A DNA stretch of 64,000 bases from Piper betle. Taxonomy: Eukaryota; Streptophyta; Magnoliopsida; Piperales; Piperaceae. Within the stretch, counting starts at the first letter, position 1; every line of letters begins with the position of its first letter. A program made the translations under genes and the position numbers. This document shows, piece by piece, positions 13,576 through 25,149 of the stretch. Under the pieces are notes generated by a model. That model had not been told where the DNA came from. It saw nothing but the letters and a program-made list of their open reading frames with translations, and did not search any database. The stretch spans positions 57,930 to 121,929 of the forward strand of contig JAURVB010012350.1 of NCBI GenBank assembly GCA_033002965.1, read 5' to 3'.

Positions 13576-13700
13576 ACATTACCTACTACAAGTAGCTATA
13601 TCAAGAAAGTATGCACTATTTATGTTAAGTTTGGATACAAGTTCTAAATGTTGTTTGCGTGATAAGTAGATTTGTTATTTAATTACTGTTTTTCTTACTT

Positions 13701-14012
13701 CTCAACTTATTCTCAAACTCAATATGGTTATTCGGTGCTAAGTAGACAAAATTTGTCTTTTTCTTCTCAACTTATTCTCAAACTCAATATGGTTATTCAG
13801 TACTAAGTAGACAAAGTTTGTCTTTTTATACAGCTTAAGAGATATTTAGAGTGATCGGATGGAGATGCTCACCACTGAAAAGTTTATTTTTCCATTCTTT
13901 GCAAGGTAAGCAGACAAAGTTTATCTTTATATACAGCTGAAGAGATATTTAGAGTGATCGGATGGAGATTCTCACCACTTAAAAGTTTATTTTTCTATTC
14001 TTTGCATGGTAG
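13701..14012. repeat. Two nested tandem duplications (65 bp and 103 bp)
   Basis: A 65-bp unit is repeated at 13701-13765 and 13766-13826 (key phrase CTCAACTTATTCTCAAAC). A 103-bp unit is repeated at 13809-13911 and 13912-14012 (key phrase AGTGATCGGATGGAGAT). The copies are close to identical, so these duplications are younger than the 255-bp one upstream. Confidence 0.85.
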
Positions 14013-14269
14013 TACAAAAGTTGGAATCATCTTTGTTAGATGATACGCTAGTAAAGGCCCAAATTTAGGTTTTTTGTATGCTAGAAAATTTGGGGTCATT
14101 ATAGAATCATTTGGTGCCACCCAAAGAGTTCCCATGCCAAATGAGTCTTCTTAGCGTGATGCCTCACTATAGCCGGATGAGTCTCCAAACTAGTTATTAA
14201 CACTTGAGCCTGACCACCCGATTCCATGGCCAAAGAGAGATGCTAAATAAAAGAAAATTTTTTCTTTTG

Positions 14270-14944
14270 CATTTCAAAGAATGATAAGTTGGGTGAAAAA
14301 CTTGCAAGTCTTATGAAAAAGGAGTTTGAAATGAACATTGTGGGAAATTTGAATTTCTTTCTTGGTCTCCAAATCAAGCAAGAAAGAAAGCAATTTTTTC
14401 AATGAAAGAAAGTACACGAAAGATCTTGTGAAGAAATTTGGTATGGAAACTTGCAAGGCATCTCAAGTTCCTATGAGTGCAAATTACATGATTGAAAAAG
14501 ATGAAGAGGTTAAAGATGTTGATCAAAAGACCTATAGAAGCATGATGGTAGTTCGTTGTATCTCATAGCAAGTTGACCAGATATAATGCTAAGTGTGTGC
14601 TTATGTGCTCGATTTTAAGCATATTTGAAAGAGTTTCATATGAAGGCTGTGAAGAAGATGATCAAGTACATCAAGGGAACATGTGACTTATGGATAATGG
14701 CATCCTAGAAGAACACATTTTGACTTTTGTTCTTATGAGGATTCAGATTATGCCAGATCTAGGAACGATCGGCAAAGCACAAGTGGTGCATGCTATATCC
14801 TTGGCAATTGTCTTGTCTCATGTCATTGCAAGAAAGAAAATTCGATGGCATTGTCTACCTCTAAGGCTGAATACATTACAGCTGGCTTGGATGTGCCCAA
14901 TCATTATGGATGCAACATACACTCAAGGTCCATAGGGTGAATTT
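14270..14944 (+). pseudogene. Ty1/copia reverse transcriptase - RNase H remnant (part 1)
   Basis: Translation across frames shows the copia RT C-terminal signature (MKKEFEMN, then LNFFLGLQIKQ near 14340-14400), a YTKDLVKKFGMETCK block at 14411-14460, a DVDQKTYRSM block near 14520, then the RNase H side with KYIKGTCDLW near 14665 and 'STSGACYILGNCLVS' near 14780. KAEYITAG is at about 14865-14890. These are the standard order and spacing for the RT tail and RNase H of plant copia elements. Several frameshifts and stops interrupt it, so no functional enzyme can be made. It stops at 14944, where a solo LTR is inserted, and resumes at 15696. Confidence 0.85.
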
Positions 14945-15695
14945 TGTTCAAATAATTTCAATGACTTACAAGTATACACAGTCGAAACAAGTAGGATAAT
15001 GATAAATTTAAGTATCATCCCACAGAGAGATGAATTTCCTTATGTTAATAGTACAAAATAGAACTAAGAATAAAATAACAACAAGGAAAAGATTTTAGTT
15101 TAAGATAAAATTCGTTCTAGAGTCAAAATTCCCTTAACATGAAATTAATCTTCATCACAGCATACTCTTATCTTCTATTCCCTCGGATTGTCGATCTAAG
15201 ATAACTATATGACATGGTGACTCGCTCTCCTTCATGCTTTTATTATTGTGCCTCAATTTCTACCTTTCGGTGATAATTGATTAATTAACAAAATAGTGCA
15301 TTAAGATTTGTCATACAATTGCACACATTATTATATATCTCCCGACCACAACGATAAACAAGTTAAAAGACTGTCATATGATGGATTGTCGATGATTAAT
15401 CTAATTAATTTCTCCCAAAATCTTTAAAGCTATGTATAGCCATCCTCATCGATCTTTGCCAACACCAAAAATTATAGCTATCAATGGGTGGGGTCCAATG
15501 CTCTGACCAACAAATCCTAAGTTTAATTTGTTTCATCTTTTTCTGCATTAAAACTCCAAAATTAAGCATATCACATAAAATATTAATTAACTAAAATATA
15601 ATGAGAAATATCACCTAATTAATAATGTTTATACTTGGGAAATATAAATTACATTAAAAACTTGGGTAAATATTGTATACTTTAAACACTTAACA
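14945..15695 (-). mobile_element. Solo LTR of family I, minus orientation, internally deleted
   Basis: It begins TGTTCAAATA at 14945 and ends CACTTAACA at 15695. Its reverse complement follows 55167-56318 closely at both ends (TGTTAAGTGTTTAAA start; U5-like 'CTGTGGGATGATACT' region), but roughly 400 bp of the middle is missing, including the part that carries the TATA box in the other copy. The flanks AATTT (14940-14944) and AACTT (15696-15700) are an imperfect 5-bp target duplication. The insertion splits the copia RNase H remnant. Confidence 0.85.
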
Positions 15696-15900
15696 AACTT
15701 CAAGAAGACAATATTGTATTGTGATAGTACAAGTGCAACTACCATCACCGAGAATCTGATTCTCTACTATTTGGCAAAGCACATTGGGATAAAATATCAT
15801 TTTAGTAGAGAATTTTTTAGGATGGAATATTGATATTGAATATGTTTCTGCCAAACAACTTGGAGTTTGGTTGAGAAAACCATTGGCGTTTGATTTATTT
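15696..15900 (+). pseudogene. Ty1/copia RNase H C-terminus (part 2, after the solo LTR)
   Basis: Directly after the target duplication the frame reads a CDSTSATTITENL.LYYLAKHIGIKYHF-type stretch (about 15725-15810), then 'DIEYVSAKQL' near 15830. This is the copia RNase H end: the D of the CDN/CDS motif, the H-rich HI.I.YHF block, then the VS..QL tail. It is the continuation of 14270-14944 and shows that the LTR landed in a pre-existing copia copy. Confidence 0.8.
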
Positions 15901-17036
15901 TTAAAACATCAATTTAAATTGGGTTTCTTTCCTAATACATTTTCAAAATTATTTTGTTTTCAAAACCCTCTATGTCTCATTGATATTTTGAATGTGTTTA
16001 GCTTTTGGCTATTTTCTTTTCTGGTCTAACCAAGGTTTGAATTTTGGTTGTTAAAGTTTTGTTTTCGGTTAATTTTTATCTTGATTCCCCAACATGTTCT
16101 CTTATCAAGGTCACAATTTGAGATAATAAATGACAACTCTAGAGGTCATACTCTTAAGTTGACACATGGGCTAACGTTGTTTATAGGTGCCTTAAATTGC
16201 CCTTTTGAAATGACAAAGGGGAGAGTTTATGCCCCAATTGAGGGGAGAATGTGCTATGTGGCTAAAGGAAGATTTGTGTGCATCAACCAAGGGGGAGAGC
16301 TCAAAAAATCCTTTAATTTATCATGGTGTGGGGTTTTCACCATGATTGCTTATCTATTGAAAAGGAGCATTAAACATGTAACCCTAATTATATTTGAAGC
16401 GATTTCGGTGCTTCCAAAGTCTTAATTGGTTGTGAACATTTGGACTTATGAACTTTTGAGTTTTGACATTGAACAGTTTCGAGTGCAATCACGGGTCAGG
16501 TAGAACCATGACCTGTTCATGCCATCTCATCCTCTTATTCACTTCAGAAGAAGGGGACTTGACACTGAAGCTTGTTTCCACCGAAGTTTGAGTGCAATCA
16601 AACTGTTTTCATAGGATTTGAGCTCTGCATGCAATTGAAAATCATTCCGTGCTAATCATTGCCAATCAAGTTTGGGGATTTGTAAGGTTTCAAAGCTTAC
16701 ATAGTAGGATTCGTTCAATTGTTAGAGAAATTCAATTAAGGTTTTCTTCTCCCAAGCTCAATTGGGTCCAGTAACTCTTCTAAATTGATTCCTCTAGTCA
16801 TCTAAAATTGTTTGGATTGATTAATTGATGGATTTGAATCCCAATTTTATCTGATTGAGGTGTGGTGTTTTTTAGAGTTCTCTCATCCAAACTTTGTTTG
16901 ATTGCTTTGTATTTTTTATAAGAAAAAATTGGCTTTGAACTATTGTTTTCCTTAATGTATGTGATGATGAGTGGAGGTGCTAAACCATCCCAAAGGGATG
17001 ATGTCTTTAGTGAATCAAGCACTACCAAAAACTATC
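15901..17036. other. Unassigned AT-rich stretch, possibly the copia 3' end
   Basis: An open frame at 16048-16425 (125 codons) matches nothing I recognise. It includes a purine tract CAAGGGGGAGAG near 16289 that resembles a polypurine tract, so the sequence after it could be the copia 3' LTR. No LTR terminus or second copy is present to confirm this. Confidence 0.3.
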
Positions 17037-18365
17037 TGACAGGCCGAATTTATCTTTTGATAGCATCTGAGCTCCTGGCCTAATAACTAGATAACTATGC
17101 ATCTAGGTGCATTGGTGAGCTCTACATCTAACTCCGATGGAGAAATAGTATTGATCCAAATAACCCACTTGGTGAAAGCACAATTGATCACCTGCACTTT
17201 TAAGACAGTAGTTGCCTTGGTTGTTGAAGTAAGGGTTCTTGCTTAAGGGGCTGACGTAACACACTTAGAAAACTGGTTAAACACGAGTACCTTAGAACAT
17301 AAAGTATAATTAAAAACTAGCACCCAGACACTTATGTTATGTAATACATACGACATTTTGATTTAATATAACATAAAAGGCTTAACTATCTTAATAATCC
17401 TACAAAATGGAGGATCATAAAACTCCCCAAATAATATCTAATCTCGGACTTGAACAACTTGCTAACAAACTCCGATTCTCAGTTACATGTATTACAATCT
17501 AGACTAGTCTACCCATGTCCATATGCTATGACATGACAAGCATGATGATTATAATTGTATACAACACATTACAAATATCACTAGTATGTTATCATCATTT
17601 TACTAACTTCTTACAATGATTGCATAATCATTAACATATCATTCATCGTTCAACATTGACAAATTAACATTAAAAATCAATTTAGGGCACAAACGCTACG
17701 ACATTGGATCTATGAACTATGGCGTTTGGCTTGAGTAGGGCTTTCTCAATAAGTGAGGATCGCGGTGATCAAACCCATGCATTACTACACCTCAGCATTG
17801 ACTTCCACAACGATCAAACCCAAGAGTTATAGGGTTGTGGTATTGTGAACAAGACCTTTGCCTTAAGTGAAAGGAAGGGGGCCAAATGCCCCGGCTTTGA
17901 AAGTTGTGGAGTTGGGTGTCCTCATCACCTTTGGATACGCAACGCTACAACGCTAATGCTAGGTTTTCTACTCCAGATTTCTTTATCTTATTTGTTTTTT
18001 ATTCGATTTTTATCAAACAAAAACAAGATTTTCATGCTCTGAAATATTAAACCAAAGGTTGTAACAGGCTTTTAATTTGACATGATTTAGCCTACCTTTT
18101 CATGACTTAAATGCATAGAAAAACAACAAAACAATGGTGAACATGTATTAAACTCGTTCTTTTCAAGAAGTTGATTCCAGGACCTATAATTAAGTGTAAA
18201 ACTTGTTTATAGTGATTCTAAACCTAGATTAACACCATAAACATTGTGCTAACAAGTTATACAAACATAGAACATGAAAACACACATGTAAATAGCATTG
18301 AAAATCAAACAAAACATGAGACATCATGGTGCATGAATCCACACCATTAACTTGTTTTATTTGAG

Positions 18366-18514
18366 CAATGCCTCAACTTCGTCTAACATCTAAGACATAC
18401 TGGGGTAAGACCTTGTTCATTAGTGAGAATAGAAAATATATCTTTAAGTTAGTTAAGCTCTTTTGAATAGATAACTTAAGCCCATTACGTTGCACTTTAG
18501 ACTGGGCTATTACA
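18366..18514 (+). repeat. TRIM-like solo LTR inside the family F LTR
   Basis: This stretch is absent from the corresponding place in the plus-oriented F LTR. It aligns with 25464-25616 (GGGGTAAGA, TTTTGAATAGATAACTTA, TTGCACTTT and a terminal ATTACA). It is about 150 bp, the size of a TRIM LTR. The left edge is approximate and no clean target duplication is visible. Confidence 0.5.
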
Positions 18515-19380
18515 AGATTACTAAGCTTGTGAAGACCCGGAAAAAAAATAAATAAAAAAAAATATATATATATATAAATAATAATAATAATAATAATAAT
18601 AGCGTTCGATGCGGGGGAATCGAACGTGGGGAAAAAATTTCGTTAGCTGGTTAGGTATGAATTACCCGGTTAATTGAGAAGTAATTTCTAACCGGACGAT
18701 TCTACTTGAATCGGTCAAGTCGACCACATTATTTATCCATCTAACCATTTAAGTGAATCATACCATGTACCCGTTTAAGAGGTTAAGTGAAATGGTCAAG
18801 TGAACCGTATTGATTACCCAATTACCCGATTAAAGGAATTGCGGTGAAAGGGTGTTTCCACAAACCCTAGCCGTCATTTCATTCTTTGTAAAAGGAGAAG
18901 GGAGGGCATCTTCTACATCTTTCTCCTCCTTGGACAGATGCTGGCTTTCCTCCTTCGCTCGGGTAATTCCTTTTCCTTTCTTTTTCTTTTGTTGCATGCA
19001 TACACATGTTGCATAAATCATAAACATGTTAAACATAAGAATCAAATGAGAAATCAACAAGGGAAGAAGAAAACCAGGAGGACGTCCTGCTGTTTTAGCA
19101 GCAGCAACAACACCATCCTCCATCCTTGTGAGTAGGGTTGATGTGCTGGAAGTAGGGAGTGTTCCCAGCGGTGCTGCTGGCCGGACGGAGTCGCCTTGGT
19201 GGCCGAGTCTGGCCGAGTCAGACCGGCGGGGAGAGATGTAAATCAGGAAGTGTAGGGAGACCAGGTTGGTGTTGATTGGGTGGTGTTGCTGGCCAGACGT
19301 GGATCCGGCATGGAAAGGGCAGACTGGTCGTCACTTGGGGTGGTGCTGGTCGTCACCTTGATGGGGCAGGACATGGTCGC

Positions 19381-20658
19381 TGTCACAGGTTTAGCTGGTG
19401 GGACGATCGGGAGCTAGGGTTTGGCGGTTGTCCCTAGATAATCCCGCGCCCAATGCGGATAATCGGTGTTATTCGTGTGGTGGAACAACCTACCCGAGCA
19501 GACATCAGAGTTGACGGGCAATTGGGGAACCAACGGGTGCAGTCGGTTCCGAACATGGGCAAGTCCAGGAGCATGTCGGTCGTGATCAAATGCAGACTCA
19601 GCATGACCAAGCCGGGTTTGAGGTTGATCGAGGGCATCGGGATCCAAGTGAGTTGGGAGCCGGCGTTGTGTTCTGGAGCTGCTGAGTTGTTGGATCGGAA
19701 CATGGGCTAGGTGCACCAGGGGTATTGGAACTCCAAGAGTTTGGGATGACGTCACAGGGCTACTCTGGTCCATTGATGAAATAACCCAAAGGTCAAGGGC
19801 AGATCTGGACTCATTCTTGTTGGTGACGTGTTTGGTGAAATCTGGTTCGTTGATGTGTTGATGAACGTCCAGGATCAAGCATTGGGTCATGCCTCAATTG
19901 TCCAAGCCAAGTCTATAAATAGGGACCTTCATTTGGTGGTGAAGGTAGAGAAGAACAAATCAGATCAAGAGTGATCAAGTGTGGGTGAGTGCCTCCCTGC
20001 GTGGAGAAGTGAGGTAGTGTCGGGTAAAGGGGATTGCCGGTGTGTGGCTGCAACCAGCCTTGGTCGGGGCCAAGTGCTGGGCACACCCGGTAAGCTGTCG
20101 GTGCAGCGTTGTCCACCTGTGACCGAACCACCCAGTTCTATTCCAGCAGCCTCGAGCCTGCGTGCCGAGTGCTGGGGAAGTCCTGTCGAGTGTGTGTGTC
20201 GAGAGGCCAAGTCCGTGGGTTGTGTCCACGACTTGCTGGTAGTCCAAGGGGGGATTGGATTACTATTCCTTGTATTCATACTAGTAGAATATAGGTTGGA
20301 CTTAAGTCCGTAAAACAACTGTGTGTACGTTGGATTTGGTTACCGAGTGCTGGTCGGGTGATTCCTTCGGCCAGGGCGTGCCGGCCGTGTGTGGGTGAGC
20401 CGGGACAGGAACGTGCAACAGGACCTTGGTGTTCGAGCAGCCTGTCCGAGTAGGACCAAGCTGTGTTCGAGTAGTGTCCAATCTTGTGTTCGTGAACCGG
20501 GCACTTGTCCGGTTGTGTGCGAAGTGGGTGTCCAGTAGGGGGCTGTGCAGTATTCCGCACCTTGCACAGTGCTGTAGGCTGGTGATTCCGAGGAGGAAAC
20601 ACGCCGCACGAGGGACGATTAGGGCGAAAAATAAAACCCTAAATCCGACCTTGTGACA
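19381..20658 (+). mobile_element. Solo LTR H1, GC-rich, nested in solo LTR E
   Basis: It starts TGTCACAGG and ends CCTTGTGACA (1278 bp), with a perfect target duplication GTCGC at 19376-19380 and 20659-20663. It is the same family as 34057-35570: both share a GGTTTAGCT.GTGGGACG start, 'TTTGGCGGTTGTCCCTAG', 'GAACAACCTACC', a TATA box, 'GGAAACACGCCGCAC' and the end. The superfamily is unknown because no internal region is present. The overlapping open frames of 70-158 codons on both strands are GC-driven and not genes. Confidence 0.93.
19914..19921 (+). promoter_or_regulatory. TATA box of solo LTR H1
   Basis: TATAAATA about 530 bp into the LTR. It is followed 40-60 bp downstream by an A-rich leader-like start (AGAGAAGAACAAATCAGA). 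The second copy has TATATAAG at the same place followed by a similar leader, so this is likely the U3/R promoter. Confidence 0.7.
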
Positions 20659-21599
20659 GTCGCCATGGCTGCTGGTCGGCCACTATGAATGGTGAAATTA
20701 AGGTCCCCATGTAGGGTGTAGTCCGAGTTCCATGAGACAGCAGCGGATAAAGGTTGGATCTTTGGTGTTTTTCCAATCAGATTAGTGGGGTAGATAGAAG
20801 ATGGGGTCTGAGATTGGGTGGAAGGAAAAGAAGACATGTTGGTCGGGTGCTGTTTATGTGGCTGACTAGAATAGTCACCATGGGTTTGGTCGAGGTTGTT
20901 GTTTGGGTGGCTAGGATGGGGTCACCAAGGACTGGTTGAGGCTTGCCATGTGGTGGCCAATTTCGTGACGCCATAGCAGCAAATGGAGGCCGCCACATTA
21001 CTGGTTGGTCGCCATGCATGGTGAAAATACCGGCTTTTGCTGGTTGATTACAATAAAGCTGGGAGCTTTGGGGTCGTTAAATGAATTGTTAAAGTGGGAT
21101 GAAAACCAGGTCAATATAGGAGAACTCGATGCGGTTGAGTTAGAATATAAGGTAAATCTAAAAGACTAAAGTATGGGATATGTTAATAATTGAATTATCA
21201 ATTAGATAATGGGGATTTGGATGGGGATAATTAATAATTAATTATGATTAGAATTGCTGAAAAGTTTAATAAGAAATAAAGACTAACATGAACTAATTAC
21301 ATCATTTTAAGTTGATAGTATATTAGTCATGTAGTTGCATGTAGGTTCATGCAAAATAAAATTATACTAATGTATAATTTTATGCCCTTATTCAGATTAG
21401 GGTTAACAGTTCATAGTCAGACGAAATCACAAGTCAGGTACGTATAATAGGTAGAATATCGTATTTTCCTTATTGGTAGCCTAGGTCGGCCTGAGCCCAG
21501 ATTCGACCACCATGCACCGAGTGCAACCAGGGTCAAAGAATTGACTCAGTCCGACACTGGTCGTATTATGTGCGTAAATTCTGTAATGCATCGACATTG

Positions 21600-22060
21600 T
21601 TTTGGAGTAGTAATAGCCACCCAAAAAAAGGCTACGGCCGGGGTAGTGCAAGGCACTGCGCACTGGAGTGCAGTGATAGCCGCCCCATAAAAAGGCTACG
21701 GCCGGGGTGTGTGAGGCACTAGCACTAGAGTTGGCAGTGAGAGCTTCCCCACAAATGGGGCATAGCAATCACCTGAGTGTAGTGATAGCCTCCCCATAAA
21801 AGGCTACGGCCAGGGTGTGCAAGGCACTAGCACCAGAGTGCAGTGATAGCCTCCCCATAAAAAGGCTACGACCAGGGTGTGCGAGGCACTGGCACTAAAA
21901 TTGGTAGTGAGAGCTTCCCCACAAACAGGGCGTAGCAATCACCTGAGTGCAGTGATAGCTACCCCACAAAAAGGCTACGGCCGGGGTGTGTGAGGCACAG
22001 GCACTGGAGACGGTAGTGGTAGCCTCCCCACAAAAGGGCTACGGCCGGGGTGTGCGGATC
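21600..22060 (+). repeat. Minisatellite cassette in solo LTR E
   Basis: About eight degenerate units of 45-69 bp, each built around 'GTGATAGCC.CCCCATAAAAAGGCTACGG' split as a GATAGCC head, a CCCCA.AAA middle and a GGCTACGGCCGGGGTGTG tail. They alternate with shorter GAGAGCTTCCCCACAAA units. The array sits between LTR blocks conserved in element B and LTR G, where those copies carry unrelated repeats. Confidence 0.85.
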
Positions 22061-23074
22061 ACAGCGGATACCTCCTCCACATTGTTTTGGAGTACAGCGG
22101 AATCGCTCCACCGCATATTAAAATAAACATAAGGAAATAGTGGAATGTACTTGATTTTGTTTTATCTATTATACTACTTAGTGTTGTAATCACTAACGTG
22201 GAATTGCCTCCGCAGGTGTGCAGATACGAGATTAGGTGATTGACAACCAGAGCATGGAGCAAAATAAATATGAGGACTCCTTTCTTTTACTATTTGAGAA
22301 ATAAGTGTGGCTACTGGGAAATGGTCCAAGACTGTGGGATCTTTATATATGTTTTTGTTTGCAAAAATGTTAGACATATTTGCTTAAATTTTGAGTAACA
22401 CCTGCCAGCTAGGCCCACAATGTTGTGACAAATGGTGGGTCGTTACAAAGCTCTTCTTCTTTGGTGAATAAGCATAGAATTTTGCCCGAAATAACTCATG
22501 ACACAATTCCAAACAGGGGGAGAAAGGTGGTGGGCTAGAGAGAAGGGAGTGGGCGGCTAGAGAGAAGGACAACCTTGAGAAAGGATAGCTAGGGCTTGAA
22601 TTGAAAATAATGCAAGTCATCCTCCTTATGCCTCCTCCTTATATACTCTAGGCCTTCTACTCACGTTAGGACATCATCCACATAATCTCTACGAACTAAA
22701 TTACCCTTACACCACATACACTGTAAATAAGTGCCTAAGCCCACACATTAGACTTAAAATTTAGTCGGACATACTATTAAGGATATGGAATTGGATCACA
22801 TGTGTCCGTTTCCTACTTGCCCACCAAAGGTAAAAACTTGATTCGAGCTACTAATCCATGGGGATATCACTTGACCATTTTTACTCTTTAATAATTGAGT
22901 GTTAGACAAAAATCCTACTTAGCCAAACTCGATATAAAGTTAACATAGTTGTATAATTAATGCATACAGAGAAAAACTTTTATATGTTGAAAATAAAGAG
23001 TTAACTATGCCAATAACCTACTCAAGGGAAGGAAAACTAAACTAAGTATTGTTGCAAACAGGCTGGATATTACA

Positions 23075-23990
23075 CCTCCCATACTTTATAGTTATCCTAT
23101 AATATTTTCCAACTAATTCTAAAATACTAAACTACCCCTAGAACACCCTATGAGGATCCTAAACGGTTAGACTTGGATGAACATGTCTATAACTATTGAC
23201 CATAATCAACTCATGAATCTAATTACGAATTAGTAGCTACACAATTATGTTTGGATTCACTTAATTTCACTCCAAGGTATAAAATAAGTGTTTAGCCTCT
23301 TGAATAACTAACAAACATGATGGACATCTTGTACGTTTTATAGACTTGGTTCACATGTGATTGTATCCACCCTGTTCATCTATAACATAATAGTTATCTA
23401 ATTACTTATTCCTTGCAATTCAACTTCACTGAATATTCTCAACCATGAGTAAAACAATTGGAGAAAATAATCATCATGACTTAACTTGATAAAATCAACA
23501 CATAACCTACGATTCTATGTGTTACATTTTAGTCTTGACTAAATATACAAAGAAACTATTTATAGGTTGAAAAATAAGGAGTCTACTAGTAAAATCTACT
23601 CCTCAAGAGCAAAAATAAAAACTAAATAATAATGGTAAAGTACAATTATTACATTAGCCGATGCACTAAGTAGGAAACCACAAACTAAATTTTCTAGCAT
23701 GTTGGTGACATAGTGAAGTTTGATGGAAGATATCATTTGTAACAACGTGCCTTAGATAGTTGAGGTTACCAAAAAATACATAAGGACATAAAAACAAAAA
23801 TGCATTCACATGCATCATAACATACCAAAATGGTGAAACAATTATGCATGAAATATAATTGAACAAAAATAATTGTGGTATAATTAACTATGAAATTTAA
23901 ACAACTAAGAAATTATTAACAATAAAAATCATGCTATATAAGATGGTTCCATGCAAACAATGCCATAAAATAAACCAATTACACAAAAAT
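23075..23990. other. Decayed chromovirus fragments
   Basis: 23330-23650 is a weaker second copy of the family F U3 region (compare 22740-23070). Near 23653 the plus strand reads LADALSRKP, the conserved end of a Ty3/gypsy RNase H, but I cannot extend it. An A-rich stretch to 23990 shows nothing else. Confidence 0.4.
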
Positions 23991-25149
23991 AATGCTCCAT
24001 AGTCTTCAAACAATGTGAGATGGGTGGCGCACCTCATCTAGCTCTAATCATGTATGCATACACATGATGCATGGCGCACAAAATTTGAGTATTTCATATT
24101 TACTATTGACTTGTCTCTTGGTATCACAAGTGCATAGAGTTGTCTTGAGCTATAGTACCTTATACCCTTTCGGCATGGGGCAAATGTTTCATCTTTCACA
24201 CAATTTTAAAGGTGCAACCCTATGTCAGAATAAGTCAATTCTTTACCCTGGTTGCCTTCATGTACATGGGGTCGATCTCAACTTAGGCTAACTAAGGCTG
24301 CTAAGAAAGGATATACAACATTTTGAGTAAATATACAGACCCGTAAATTTGATTAGACACATGCAACCACATCAAATGATCCTAATCTAAATGAAAAAAT
24401 TATATATATTTATAAATAAGTATTATTTGAGAGGAGGAAAAAAATGCAATGATATGACTTAATATATCATGATTAAAACTTAATAAAATAGCCCATACAA
24501 CACTTCAAATATTATTGGGTTAAATTTGCCAAGATTAGCCCCTAAACAATTAAGGTAGTCAATTAACTAATTTACTTAATTATTTAATTACAAAAAATTA
24601 AATAAAATTAAAAATATTTATAATTAAATGCATATAATGAATTTCACATTATGGAAAATTGTGTATATTTACTAGATTGAAAAATATGCATTTTATCATA
24701 AGTGTAACATAATAATAGAAAAAATATTGATATGATTCCTTAATAGATAATTACTTCACCGAAAAAATATATTACAAGTGTCATCTCAATAGCTTAAATT
24801 TTTTATTTAGATTTCCATTTTGAATCGCCCATTAAACAATAACCTATGAAGCAACAATTATTTGAACAATTAATAATAACTTGGATAATAATTTATTTAC
24901 TTTTAATATTTCTAAAACATTAATAGACATAGACTATATATTATATCTTATTGTTTAATATCACTTGTATTAATGTTTTGGGATACTAATAGTAAAATTG
25001 TCTTTAAATTGCTTAACCTAATAATGGGTCAAAGTATATTTACTTCAAGTGAGCTATTGAATGTTCAACACTTCTACTTACGATAATTTAATGTTTTAAT
25101 TACCCATATTACAAACCTTAATTGACCATTTATTAAAATAAACAACTTT
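23991..25149 (-). mobile_element. LTR G-like remnant, minus orientation
   Basis: The reverse complement of 24060-24310 matches LTR G at 30830-31150: the 'GGGTCAA.GAATTGACT' block, the GCACC....AAAATT block, 'CCCCAT.C.GAAAGGG' and 'TATGCACTTGTGATACC'. The rest to 25149 is very AT-rich and compatible with an LTR body, but neither terminus is seen. Confidence 0.5.

Larger units (their letters stand above)
18528..22447 (+). mobile_element. Solo LTR E (Tekay/Del-like), with nested solo LTR H1
   Basis: It starts TGTGAAGACCCGG at 18528 and ends GGGTCGTTACA at 22447. A perfect 5-bp target duplication AAGCT flanks it (18523-18527 and 22448-22452). Without the nested H1 insertion it is about 2.64 kb, the same as element B's LTRs. 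It shares with them the start, the CCCTAGCCGTCATTTCAT block (18867), the AT-rich TAATTTTAT block (21360), the AATTGCCTCCG block (22202) and the end. No primer-binding site or polypurine tract adjoins either end, so this is a solo LTR, not part of a full element. It sits inside a family F LTR. Confidence 0.9.
17037..23074 (-). mobile_element. Family F chromovirus-type LTR, minus orientation, split by solo LTR E
   Basis: Its reverse complement follows the plus-oriented copy at 27082-28925. Shared blocks, in plus coordinates here, include the GGATATTACA terminus (23074), 'CATTAGACTTAAAATTTAGTC' (22745), 'GAGTATATAAGG' read on minus near 22640, 'GACTAGTCTACCCATG' (17500) and 'GAGGATCATAAAAC' (17410). 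After the terminus at 23074 lies CCTCCC, on minus a GGGAGG polypurine end, so this was the 3' LTR of a minus-strand element. The far end near 17037 (TGACAGGCC) is only a best guess. Solo LTR E (18528-22447) lies inside it. Confidence 0.65.

Noticed and set aside
16048..16425. 125-codon open frame as an env-like or host gene
   Set aside because: No domain, membrane segment pattern or conserved motif recognised; AT-rich copia 3' context; kept only as unassigned sequence.
19414..21019. Many 60-158 codon frames
   Set aside because: All inside solo LTRs H1 and E; overlapping on both strands and driven by GC content.
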